This document shows, in pieces, positions 1-6,145 of a DNA stretch of 40,032 nucleotides. How positions within the stretch are numbered: position 1 is the stretch's first letter; every line of letters starts with the position of its first letter. Source of the stretch: an uncultured Christensenella sp. Lineage in GTDB: Bacteria; Bacillota; Clostridia; Christensenellales; Borkfalkiaceae. The notes below the pieces were generated by a model, which was not told where the DNA came from, searched no databases, and saw nothing but the letters and a program-made list of their open reading frames with translations. The translations under genes and the position numbers were made by a program. The DNA lies in NCBI GenBank assembly GCA_910587015.1, contig CAJUME010000013.1:1-40032 (forward strand), written 5' to 3'.

Positions 1-205
1 ATTCATACAGCTCAAAGACTTGCAAAATTTTTTCGCATTGCTTCGTTATTCGTATTAACCAAATTAATCTTAAATTGCCTTTTTGTACTTATATTTTCTA
101 TCTTTCTTCTTCTCTATTCACTATGCAGTTGTCAACCTTCAGGTCGCCAAAAAATCGGCGGTTTTTCAAAAGAAAAACATTGCTGTCTAAACTGACAGCC
201 TAACT

Positions 206-234
206 ATATTAACAAAGTAAAAAAACATTGTCAA
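206..234 (-). promoter_or_regulatory. Strong sigma-A promoter, probably of an rRNA operon lying left of the window
   Basis: On the minus strand a TTGACA (229-234) is followed after 17 bp by TAATAT (206-211). The transcript would run towards position 1. It begins with a small hairpin (GCTGTC/GACAGC, 182-199) and contains the string TTGACAACTGCATAGTG around 123-139, which resembles the conserved leader/spacer element next to rRNA genes in Clostridia. That an rRNA gene lies just outside the window is inference. Confidence 0.6.
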
Positions 235-277
235 GCGATTTTTTAAATTTTTTTCAGAAAAATTCTTAAAAATTCAG

Positions 278-316
278 CGCCCGCAAAATTTAAAGCATAA
301 ATTTTGCGGGCGCTAT
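278..316 (-). terminator. Intrinsic terminator of the sugar-isomerase-like gene
   Basis: A perfect 17-bp stem (278-294 with 300-316) encloses a 5-nt loop. It is followed on the minus strand by a T-rich run (about 255-277). It separates the isomerase-like gene from the presumed rRNA promoter. Confidence 0.85.
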
Positions 317-348
317 CCGTTCCTATATAATAATATATATTATTTAAC

Positions 349-1092
349 CTAATCCGCTATATTCTTCAAAAATTCCGACAAGCTTTTAAGACCGGAAGCA
401 TCGGCGCCCCGTCCGGCGTCTATAATAACCGCCCCGTCAAAGCCGATGCCGTTAAGGCGTTTAAAAAGCTCCGCATTAGCCTTCAAATCCTCAACCGTAA
501 TATTAACCTGCGAAATTGCCCCCTCCATATCCTTTAAATACATAGTGTAGGGATAGCCCGACTTCCTCGCCGCCGCCAAATCCAGCGCCCCCGTCAGCTG
601 CTGGCAACGCTTTTTCAGCTCGCCGAAAATATACGGACGGCTATACACGCCCCCGCACGAGTTTACAAGCCTCAAATTCACGCCGTACCTCGCGCAAAAC
701 TCGATTGCCCCCCTAATATACCCCGACAAACCGTCAAAATCCTCGGCGCAATCAAGCTTTTCACCGTATCCCGCACCGCAAAAGGTATAATTCTCCGCCC
801 CCAAAAGTCGGGCGGAACGCATAATCTGGTCAAGCCAGTAAAAGCCGTCGCCGCGCACCCTTCTCGACGGCGCAAAAAATTGCCACTCGAAGCTCTCTGC
901 GCGCACGCGTACGGAATTAACCTCAAGCCCGCATATATCGGGGGCAATCGCCTTGGCAAACTCGGGGCGGTATTCGTAAAAGGTATTCAAAAACACCTCC
1001 GCGCACGCCGCGCCCGATAATTTAATTGTCCTTGCCGCAGCCTCTGTTTCAAGCTCGGGATAAAAGCAAGCGGTGGAAATTCCGATTTTCAT
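349..1092 (-). CDS. Sugar phosphate isomerase/epimerase-like TIM-barrel protein
   Basis: A 247-aa protein whose opening MKIGISTACFYPELE, alternating strand/helix pattern and length fit the xylose-isomerase-like TIM barrel superfamily (AP endonuclease 2 / sugar phosphate isomerase). These enzymes usually isomerise or epimerise sugars or cleave abasic DNA with divalent metals; the substrate here is unknown. The usual metal-binding Glu/His/Asp set is not obvious, although a late IIDAGRG strand is present. The gene stands alone and ends at the 278-316 terminator. Its start is fixed by a promoter that leaves only 6 nt between the -10 box and ATG, so the mRNA is probably leaderless. Family-level call only. 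Confidence 0.6.
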   Translation of the reverse strand: MKIGISTACFYPELETEAAARTIKLSGAACAEVFLNTFYEYRPEFAKAIAPDICGLEVNSVRVRAESFEWQFFAPSRRVRGDGFYWLDQIMRSARLLGAENYTFCGAGYGEKLDCAEDFDGLSGYIRGAIEFCARYGVNLRLVNSCGGVYSRPYIFGELKKRCQQLTGALDLAAARKSGYPYTMYLKDMEGAISQVNITVEDLKANAELFKRLNGIGFDGAVIIDAGRGADASGLKSLSEFLKNIAD

Positions 1093-1098
1093 AGCTTA

Positions 1099-1127
1099 AT
1101 TGTACCATATCCCCGCCGCAATTGCAA
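1099..1127 (-). promoter_or_regulatory. Promoter of the isomerase-like gene, predicted leaderless
   Basis: TTGCAA (1122-1127), a 17-bp spacer and TACAAT (1099-1104), then 6 nt (taagct) to the ATG at 1092. Initiation 7 nt after the -10 box would fall on the A of ATG. No Shine-Dalgarno is present. Confidence 0.65.
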
Positions 1128-1164
1128 TACCCGATTTTGCGCTATATTTAACAGCACGCCGAAA

Positions 1165-1476
1165 TCAGATATTTTTAAGACGTATAATCACCTCGCGCAG
1201 CTTCCTCTTTTTAAAGCCGTCAAGCATGGGCGACAAAACGTTATAAAAATTATCCAAATCCGCATTTGTCAGCGTGCCCTCCCGCTTGCCGCGCTCCGCC
1301 TCGGCAATAATCGTCTGCAAAATCTGTCCCTCGTTCTTCCCGCTCATCGCCTTTGTCAAAAGCTTCGCAAGCTCCACAGTGTTGTTCACCTCGGTGGGAG
1401 TTGCACCGTTCGCATTGCCCGAAGCATTTTGAGAGTTGTTCGGCTGTCCGCCGGAATAGCTTTTAAAATCGTTCAT
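1165..1476 (-). CDS. Uncharacterised small protein with Asn/Gly/Ser-rich N-terminus
   Basis: A 103-aa protein I do not recognise. Residues 1-30 are rich in Asn, Gly and Ser and probably disordered. Residues 30-103 are predicted helical, with a basic end (FKKRKLREVIIRLKNI). There is no signal peptide or membrane segment. A GGAG Shine-Dalgarno lies 7 nt before ATG. The gene is divergent from the small protein at 1528-1890, only 51 bp away, so the two probably share a control region and perhaps a function. The real-gene call rests on the ribosome-binding site, length and clean context. Confidence 0.6.
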   Translation of the reverse strand: MNDFKSYSGGQPNNSQNASGNANGATPTEVNNTVELAKLLTKAMSGKNEGQILQTIIAEAERGKREGTLTNADLDNFYNVLSPMLDGFKKRKLREVIIRLKNI

Positions 1477-1527
1477 TTAAATCTCCGCATATAATGATAT
1501 TATCAAAATATGCAAAAGGATTTTTTT

Positions 1528-1890
1528 ATGCAACTTCTGATTATTCTTGCCCTTCTGCTGTACGGCAGTAAAAGCGGCGCGCAAAAGCTTCTTACCGAAG
1601 TCAAGCCCGTGCTCGAAAGTCTTGGCGGCGAACAAATTCGCGAAGCGATAAAAAGCGCCGAGGAAATATCCGCAATGCTCACAGCCGTAACCGAGCTCAC
1701 GTCCGCAGCGGCCACAGCGGGCGCAAACAACGCAAACCCAACAGCAACCAGCTCCACAGCCCACACTACAGCCAACAGCACCCCCGCAGACGCGGCTGAC
1801 GACACAATCGCCTTCCCCTTAAAACCCATAGGCAATATCGCCGACAGAGATATAACTTACTCTCTCTCCCGCTACATATCCGAATGCTGA
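1528..1890 (+). CDS. Uncharacterised small protein with hydrophobic N-terminus and Ala/Thr-rich tail
   Basis: A 120-aa product beginning MQLLIILALLLYG, a short hydrophobic stretch that could be a membrane anchor or signal. A helical part (residues 15-55, KLLTEVKPVLESLGG) and a low-complexity Ala/Thr/Asn tail follow. An earlier ATG at 1510 is less likely, because the Shine-Dalgarno AAAAGGA (1514-1520) sits 7 nt before the ATG at 1528. A TATAAT lies at 1490-1495. The 3' end overlaps that of the convergent cysteine desulfurase gene by 19 bp. I do not recognise the family; it probably forms a functional pair with the divergent gene at 1165-1476. Confidence 0.55.
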   Translation: MQLLIILALLLYGSKSGAQKLLTEVKPVLESLGGEQIREAIKSAEEISAMLTAVTELTSAAATAGANNANPTATSSTAHTTANSTPADAADDTIAFPLKPIGNIADRDITYSLSRYISEC

Positions 1891-3002
1891 GCCCCGCACA
1901 TGCGCTCCACCGCCTCGACAAGCGCGCCGCACTCGTTCATGGTATTGAATGCCGAAACCGAAGCTCGCACAAGCCCGTCGCTGCCAAGCGCCTTATGCAT
2001 AAGCGGCGCGCAGTGCAACCCGCCGCGCACACAAATCCCGTACTCCTCTGACAGCGTATAAGCGGCAAATTCCGACTGGTTGTTCAGTAAAGCAAACGAT
2101 ACAATGCCGTAAGGGTTGGGCTTCGAATACAGCTTCACCCCGTGCACGCCCTGCAATTTTTCGCAAAGAAAGCCCGTCATATCGATAACCTTCTGCGCGT
2201 CCGCGGGCATATTTTCCTTTAAATATATCGCACCCTCGCCCAAAGCCACAATCGCGGGATAATTCAACGTCCCGCTTTCAAGTCGGTCGGGGTAAAAATC
2301 GGGCATATTAAGATTATTGCTCTCGCTCCCCGTCCCTCCGAAAAGCACGGGCGCGGGGTTCATTCTTTCGGAAAACAGCAACGCCCCGCTGCCCTGCAGT
2401 CCAAGCATTCCCTTATGCCCCGCAACGGCAAGCGCGTCAATGCCCAAGGCCTTCATATCGATTAAAACGTGCCCGCACGCCTGCGCTCCGTCGCAAATCA
2501 GCAGACACCCCTCCGGCAAATGCTCTTTAATCTTTAAAATGTCTGGCGCAGTTCCCGTCACGTTGGAAGCCAGCGTAACCACCGCCGCCCGCGTTTTGTG
2601 CGTAACCAGCCTCCCGAACGCCTCCGCGTCAAGCTCTCCCTCGGCATTCAGCGGCGCGTATTCAACGCTTACCCCCCTCGCCTTCAAAAATTCCAGCGGT
2701 CGCAACACCGAATTATGCTCTGCAACCGTGGTAACAACCTCGTCCCCCTCTTTAAGCGTGCCCAAAATGGCGCAATTCAGCGCCTCGGTGCAGTTTTTAG
2801 TAAAAATAACTCTGTCATAGCTGTACCCGCCGAAAAACTCGTACAGCGTTCTGCGCACCGTGTAAACGCGTTCAAGACACGCGATAGAAAGTCTGTGCCC
2901 GCTTCTTCCGGGGTTTGCCCCCGCCTTCAACGCGGCAGTCGCCGCCGAAACCACGCAATCGGGCTTAAAGCCTCCCGTTGCCGCATTATCGAAATATATC
3001 AT
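1872..3002 (-). CDS. Cysteine desulfurase family protein (class V aminotransferase, PLP)
   Basis: A 376-aa PLP enzyme of the SufS/NifS/Csd type, predicted to release sulfur (or selenium) from cysteine (or selenocysteine) as a protein persulfide. Visible signatures are YFDNAAT at the start, the PLP-stacking histidine in AEHNS (H96), DGAQ (D171), the PLP lysine in AGHKG (K197), and the persulfide cysteine in RGGLHCAP (C331). This corresponds to the subgroup often found beside DUF3343 proteins, and a DUF3343 gene is indeed divergent at 3289. No SufU or IscU scaffold gene is near, so a role in Fe-S assembly is not implied. A GGGAGG Shine-Dalgarno is present. The upstream region is occupied by a 17-bp tandem repeat. 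Confidence 0.88.
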   Translation of the reverse strand: MIYFDNAATGGFKPDCVVSAATAALKAGANPGRSGHRLSIACLERVYTVRRTLYEFFGGYSYDRVIFTKNCTEALNCAILGTLKEGDEVVTTVAEHNSVLRPLEFLKARGVSVEYAPLNAEGELDAEAFGRLVTHKTRAAVVTLASNVTGTAPDILKIKEHLPEGCLLICDGAQACGHVLIDMKALGIDALAVAGHKGMLGLQGSGALLFSERMNPAPVLFGGTGSESNNLNMPDFYPDRLESGTLNYPAIVALGEGAIYLKENMPADAQKVIDMTGFLCEKLQGVHGVKLYSKPNPYGIVSFALLNNQSEFAAYTLSEEYGICVRGGLHCAPLMHKALGSDGLVRASVSAFNTMNECGALVEAVERMCGAQHSDM

Positions 3003-3012
3003 AAAGCTCCTC

Positions 3013-3163
3013 CCGTCAATTCAACCTCTCCGTCAATTCAACCTCTCCGTCATTTAACCGCTCCGTCAATTTAACCGCTCCGCCATTTAACCGCTCCGTC
3101 AATTCAACCGCTCCGTCAATTCAACCGCTCTTTCAGCTTAACAATTCCGTCAACTTAACCTCC
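3013..3163. repeat. Tandem repeat, about nine units of 16-17 bp
   Basis: The unit is CCGTCAATTCAACCGCT with small variations. Nine contiguous units run 3013-3163; two are 16 bp (3047-3062, 3080-3095), and the last two are degenerate. On the minus strand it occupies the 5' region of the cysteine desulfurase gene and ends at its Shine-Dalgarno. The 17-bp period and internal stops on both strands argue against coding. There are no spacers, so it is not a CRISPR array. Confidence 0.9.
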
Positions 3164-3288
3164 GCGCCCAAATTAACAGGCACGGCTATATCACAATTTC
3201 CCGCAAAAACATAAAATGGTATATAAAACGCCTGCCGCACCACGGACCTTATGCGCTTTATATATGTTTATTACAAGAGGACAAAATT

Positions 3289-3546
3289 ATGACTGAAATA
3301 CTGGCGGTCTTTCGCTCCCGTTCGCAAGCGGCAGACTGCAATACCAGACTGAAAAATTTCGGAATTCCGACAAGCCTTGTCAACACTCCCAAGGAGGCGA
3401 ACGTCGGCTGCGGACTGTCGGTAAAAATTCCCCAAAACCTTCTGCCGCGCGCCCGCACGCTGATAATTTCGGCGCGCTATTCCGCCTTTTACGGCTTTTA
3501 CACAATGCAGAATCTGTACGGCAGAATTTACGTCGTGCGTATGTAA
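3289..3546 (+). CDS. DUF3343 family protein (putative Se/S carrier-like)
   Basis: An 85-aa protein with the DUF3343 pattern: an N-terminal strand plus helix (ILAVFRSRSQAADCNTRL) and the motif VNTPKEANVGCGLSVKIP, in which the Cys of the S-x-x-CGL-type loop is preserved (C41). Members are annotated as putative selenium or sulfur carriers and often neighbour a cysteine desulfurase, as here (divergent at 3002). The usual partner YedF is not in the window. The Shine-Dalgarno GAGGA lies 8 nt before ATG. The role of accepting sulfur or selenium from the desulfurase is inferred from context. Confidence 0.75.
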   Translation: MTEILAVFRSRSQAADCNTRLKNFGIPTSLVNTPKEANVGCGLSVKIPQNLLPRARTLIISARYSAFYGFYTMQNLYGRIYVVRM

Positions 3547-3560
3547 GCCCGCTTCCCCGC

Positions 3561-3589
3561 TTGATTTTTTTTGCGCGATATGCTAAAAT
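3561..3589 (+). promoter_or_regulatory. Promoter of nth, predicted leaderless
   Basis: TTGATT (3561-3566), 17-bp spacer, TAAAAT (3584-3589), then 6 nt (ctggct) to the ATG at 3596. No Shine-Dalgarno precedes the start. The geometry is the same as at 1092, 12416 and 20409. Confidence 0.65.
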
Positions 3590-3595
3590 CTGGCT

Positions 3596-4222
3596 ATGAA
3601 AAAGGACATACAAAAGCTGCTGCAAGAATTCGAAGCGCTGTACCCCGATGCAAGGCCCGCGCTGGAATACAACTCCCCGTACGAGCTGCTTGTCGCGGTA
3701 ATCTTATCCGCGCAATGCACTGACGAGCGCGTAAACAAGGTCACGCGGGTGCTGTTCGAAAAATACAACACCCCTCAGGCAATGCTCTCGCTCTCGCCCG
3801 AACAGCTTGAAAAATACATCTTTTCATGCGGTTTCTATCACAACAAGGCGGCGCACATACTTTCGGCTTCCGCGGACATCCTCGCCAAATTCGGCGGTGA
3901 AGTCCCCTCAACCCTCGAAGAGCTCAAAACCCTCGCGGGCGTGGGTCAAAAAACCGCCAATGTGGTCTACGCAGTCGCCTTCGGCGGCGACGCCATCGCC
4001 GTGGATACCCACGTTTTCCGCGTTTCCAACCGCTTAGGCATTGCCGAGGGTAAAACTCCCGCTAAGGTTGAAGAGGGCTTACGCGCGGCTATCCCCCAAA
4101 ATATGTGGTCAAAGGCGCACCATTTCCTTATCTGGCACGGCAGAAGGGTCTGCCACTCGCAAAAGCCGGACTGCCTTAACTGCACCTTAAAGGAATACTG
4201 CAAATATTTCGAAAATTTATAA
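3596..4222 (+). CDS. nth: Endonuclease III (DNA glycosylase/AP lyase)
   Basis: A 208-aa HhH-GPD DNA repair enzyme that excises oxidised pyrimidines and nicks abasic sites. The helix-hairpin-helix LAGVGQKTANVV carries the catalytic lysine (K119), and VDTHVFR carries the catalytic aspartate (D137). The C-terminal 4Fe-4S cluster motif C-x6-C-x2-C-x5-C is intact (C186, C193, C196, C202). Length matches the family (about 210 aa). The gene stands alone between its own promoter and the hairpin at 4243-4274. Its start is set by the -10 box 6 nt upstream and predicts a leaderless message. Confidence 0.95.
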   Translation: MKKDIQKLLQEFEALYPDARPALEYNSPYELLVAVILSAQCTDERVNKVTRVLFEKYNTPQAMLSLSPEQLEKYIFSCGFYHNKAAHILSASADILAKFGGEVPSTLEELKTLAGVGQKTANVVYAVAFGGDAIAVDTHVFRVSNRLGIAEGKTPAKVEEGLRAAIPQNMWSKAHHFLIWHGRRVCHSQKPDCLNCTLKEYCKYFENL

Positions 4223-4242
4223 TTTTGATATATAAAAAATCA

Positions 4243-4274
4243 GCCGCCCGCGCTTATCCCTAAGCGCGGGCGGC
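4243..4274. terminator. Bidirectional intrinsic terminator between nth and the module-1 small gene
   Basis: A 14-bp perfect stem (4243-4256 with 4261-4274) with the loop TCCC. T-rich runs follow on both strands. The stem is almost identical to the terminator at 5283-5312 on the other side of module 1. Confidence 0.88.
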
Positions 4275-4289
4275 ACTATTTTTACGCCG

Positions 4290-4490
4290 CTATAAATCAA
4301 ATTCCTTTTGCAGATTATCCATCATAAGCTTAACCGCATTCAACGCCCGCAAGCCCTCCCCTACGGCGCAAAGCCTCGCGCAATTTTCCGCCACGTCCGC
4401 AATGTATTTAAAAATTATGTCCTTTTTATAGCTCCCCTCTATTCTCTTCGCCAGCTCCGCCATAAATTCATCATCCAGACACTTATCCAC
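4290..4490 (-). CDS. Small helical protein of module 1, divergent from XRE genes
   Basis: A 66-aa, mostly helical and mildly acidic protein with no recognisable domain, signal or membrane segment; it has three Cys residues. It starts with GTG, preceded by TGAGGA about 10 nt upstream. It is transcribed from a TTGACT-17-TATGAT promoter whose spacer is filled by a palindrome. It faces a cluster of three XRE genes, an arrangement repeated at 12440 and 19471, although its sequence is not clearly similar to those two small proteins. Function unknown. Possible roles are an antirepressor, a toxin-like effector or a co-regulator, none of which can be chosen from sequence. Confidence 0.6.
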   Translation of the reverse strand: MDKCLDDEFMAELAKRIEGSYKKDIIFKYIADVAENCARLCAVGEGLRALNAVKLMMDNLQKEFDL

Positions 4491-4533
4491 AATATTTTTT
4501 CCTCATTCTTTTTTTGTTTTTGTCATCGTTTTA

Positions 4534-4562
4534 ATCATATTCTAATTAAAATTAGAAGTCAA
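4534..4562 (-). promoter_or_regulatory. Module-1 small-gene promoter with operator palindrome in the spacer
   Basis: TTGACT (4557-4562), a 17-bp spacer (4540-4556) and TATGAT (4534-4539). The spacer is an inverted repeat with arms TTCTAATT / AATTAGAA (4540-4557). A bound XRE dimer here would block RNA polymerase directly. Confidence 0.75.
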
Positions 4563-4569
4563 GCATTTT

Positions 4570-4588
4570 TTCTAATTTTACTTAGAAT
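4570..4588 (+). promoter_or_regulatory. Second module-1 operator overlapping the XRE promoter
   Basis: Inverted repeat TTCTAA-N6-TTAGAA (4570-4587), with the same half-site as the operator at 4540-4557 and offset by 30 bp. It overlaps TAGAAT (4583-4588), the likely -10 box of the first XRE gene, whose ATG follows 9 nt later. The arrangement suggests autorepression. Confidence 0.6.
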
Positions 4589-4597
4589 AATATTTAT

Positions 4598-4819
4598 ATG
4601 AAAAACTTCGACAGGCGCACCTTCGGTGAACGTCTTAAACAATTAAGAAGCGAGGCGGGCATCGGTCAAAACAAGCTTGCGGAAGCTTTACAAATCAGCA
4701 ACGCCTCAATAAGCTATTGGGAAACCGCCAAACAAGAGCCGACCGCGGAAGCGATATTCAAGCTTGCACAATACTTTAACGTTTCGGCAGACTATATTTT
4801 AGGCTTAACAGACGATTAA
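4598..4819 (+). CDS. HTH-only XRE family regulator (module 1, first gene)
   Basis: A 73-aa protein that consists of little more than one lambda-repressor-like HTH (about residues 8-68). It has FGERLKQLRSEAGIGQNKLAEAL, the recognition-helix region SNASISYWETAKQEP, and the typical end NVSADYILGL. No sensor or dimerisation domain follows. It lacks a Shine-Dalgarno and starts 9 nt after a TAGAAT box, so its leader is very short or absent. It is the first of three tandem XRE genes and divergent from the small gene at 4290-4490. It probably binds the two TTCTAA palindromes in the shared intergenic region. Confidence 0.85.
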   Translation: MKNFDRRTFGERLKQLRSEAGIGQNKLAEALQISNASISYWETAKQEPTAEAIFKLAQYFNVSADYILGLTDD

Positions 4820-4829
4820 AAATTTAATT

Positions 4830-5036
4830 ATGAAAGTATTCGGTGAACGACTTAAAGAAATACGAACGGAAAAGCATTTAAAACAAACGGATATTGCCAA
4901 ATTACTTAATGTAAGCGCAAACACAGTCCACGCTTGGGAAACGGACAAACAAGAACCTTCCATGACAACGCTTTTAAAGCTTAGCAAGATACTCGAAGTA
5001 TCACTCGATTATTTATTCGGCAAATCAGATTATTAA
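4830..5036 (+). CDS. HTH-only XRE family regulator (module 1, second gene)
   Basis: A 68-aa single-domain XRE regulator. The HTH occupies nearly the whole protein (FGERLKEIRTEKHLKQTDIAKLL, then SANTVHAWETDKQEPS), ending VSLDYLFGKSDY. It begins 10 nt after the preceding XRE stop with no visible Shine-Dalgarno. It is close in sequence to its upstream neighbour, which suggests tandem duplication, but the recognition helix differs (NTVHAWE against ASISYWE), so it may bind another site. Probably co-transcribed with 4598 and 5052. Confidence 0.83.
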   Translation: MKVFGERLKEIRTEKHLKQTDIAKLLNVSANTVHAWETDKQEPSMTTLLKLSKILEVSLDYLFGKSDY

Positions 5037-5051
5037 AAAATATGATTATCC

Positions 5052-5276
5052 ATGAATATAGAAATTGAAAAACGAATAGGCAAAAAAATAAAATATCTGA
5101 GAGAAAAAGCGGGCATAACGCAAGACGGGCTGGCGGCAAAGTTACAGCTTTGCGGTTGCGATATTACCCGCAGCGCCGTTGCCAAAATCGAAGTCGGTCA
5201 ACGCCACCTCTACCCCGATGAAATCATTCTGATAAAACAAATACTCAATATAGAATACGAAGATATTTTTAAATAA
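5052..5276 (+). CDS. HTH-only XRE family regulator (module 1, third gene)
   Basis: A 74-aa XRE protein of a different subtype from its two neighbours. The HTH (about residues 8-60) has a longer turn, KLQLCGCDITRSAVAKIEVGQR, as in the short XRE proteins found in phage-like and plasmid-like elements of Firmicutes. It ends in NIEYEDIFK. It lies 15 nt after the second XRE gene, without a Shine-Dalgarno. A TATGAT at 5041-5046 could be a private -10 box, but no matching -35 is seen. The terminator at 5283-5312 follows at once. Confidence 0.8.
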   Translation: MNIEIEKRIGKKIKYLREKAGITQDGLAAKLQLCGCDITRSAVAKIEVGQRHLYPDEIILIKQILNIEYEDIFK

Positions 5277-5282
5277 AAATAC

Positions 5283-5312
5283 CCGCCCGCGCTTATCCCC
5301 AAGCGCGGGCGG
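5283..5312. terminator. Bidirectional terminator between module 1 and the DUF3592-like gene
   Basis: A 12-bp stem (5283-5294 with 5301-5312) with a 6-nt loop. T-rich runs lie on both sides, so it serves the XRE operon and the convergent gene at 5333. It is nearly the same sequence as the terminator at 4243-4274. Confidence 0.87.
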
Positions 5313-5332
5313 CTGACTTTTTATTTATAGAC

Positions 5333-6076
5333 CTATTTGCAATCCGCTTGCTTTTTAACGCTTATAATCCCGTCAATCAACACCGCAAGCAAAGCAGTCC
5401 CGCCAATAACGGCGTACCCGCTTGCCCCTTCAACGCGCAAAAACACCGCGCCAAACCCGTTGTTGGGCAAACCGACCCAAAAAAGCAAAACGCAAGCCGC
5501 ACACCATAAAAAAATCGGCAACCAAATTCTCAATAACCGTTTTACAAACGTACCGTTTTTTTCTTGCAGTAAAAGCATCCCCGCCAGCACGTAAATTGCG
5601 GCGCCGAACGGAAAAACTATTGCGCTCACAAATGATGGGTCGTCCGCCGTCGCAACCTTTTTAGCATTTTCGGGATTTTGCGGATTAACGTAAATTTCGG
5701 CATTAGTCCCAAGCATATCCGTAGGGCGTTCGCGGTAAGAAACAGTATCAAAAAGTTTATACTCTCGTTGGTTGAATGTGTAAGAAATCACAAGGGTATA
5801 TCTGTTTCCAACTTTCCCCGTTGGCTTGTACACCTCATAATCGGTCACCGTGCCGTTCACAATAACGTAGTTTATTTCAAAGCGGTGCATTCGCGCCGCC
5901 GTCCACACAACAAGCCCAAACGAAACAGCTATCACTATGCACGCAAATGCAAGCAGCCACCGCGCGTCCTTTATGCGTTTCAAGCGTTTTACCTCGGCGC
6001 GCTCCTTCCTTTTACGCGCCGCCTCTTCTTTAAAAAGAATTTCTTTTTCCGTTAGCCGTCGTTTCTTCTTGCTCAT
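5333..6076 (-). CDS. DUF3592-like membrane protein
   Basis: A 247-aa protein with a strongly basic cytoplasmic N-terminus, then a membrane segment at about residues 38-60. A soluble beta-rich domain follows, with the pattern GTVTDYEVY...TLVISYTFNQREYKLFDT...AEIYVNPQNPENA, typical of DUF3592. Three more membrane segments lie in the C-terminal half (about 148-170, 183-203, 218-238). Function unknown. A TTG 21 nt upstream could extend it by 7 residues, but ATG at 6076 followed by SKKKRR is the more likely start; a weak GGGGTGGG lies upstream. It is convergent with module 1. Confidence 0.7.
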   Translation of the reverse strand: MSKKKRRLTEKEILFKEEAARKRKERAEVKRLKRIKDARWLLAFACIVIAVSFGLVVWTAARMHRFEINYVIVNGTVTDYEVYKPTGKVGNRYTLVISYTFNQREYKLFDTVSYRERPTDMLGTNAEIYVNPQNPENAKKVATADDPSFVSAIVFPFGAAIYVLAGMLLLQEKNGTFVKRLLRIWLPIFLWCAACVLLFWVGLPNNGFGAVFLRVEGASGYAVIGGTALLAVLIDGIISVKKQADCK

Positions 6077-6108
6077 TCCAATAAAAACCCACCCCAAAAT
6101 TATAAAAA

Positions 6109-6126
6109 GCGCCCGAAAACGGACGC
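6109..6126. terminator. Intrinsic terminator downstream of tuf
   Basis: A 7-bp stem (GCGCCCG 6109-6115 with CGGACGC 6120-6126, one non-Watson-Crick pair) with an AAAA loop. A and T runs on both sides give a U-tract to minus-strand transcripts leaving tuf. Confidence 0.8.
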
Positions 6127-6145
6127 TTTTTTATTAATCTTCGAA

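Noticed and set aside
1477..1835. Minus-strand frames opposite the small gene at 1528-1890
   Set aside because: Cys/Gly- or Ala-rich complements of the low-complexity tail; the plus frame has a proper ribosome-binding site.
3013..3163. Possible CRISPR or coding repeat
   Set aside because: Units are contiguous, 16-17 bp, without spacers; the period is not a multiple of three and both strands have stops.
4290..5276. Classical toxin-antitoxin system (HigBA, RelBE or HipBA type)
   Set aside because: Partners are divergent rather than in one operon, and none of the small proteins shows a known toxin fold or motif; kept as an unclassified regulatory module.
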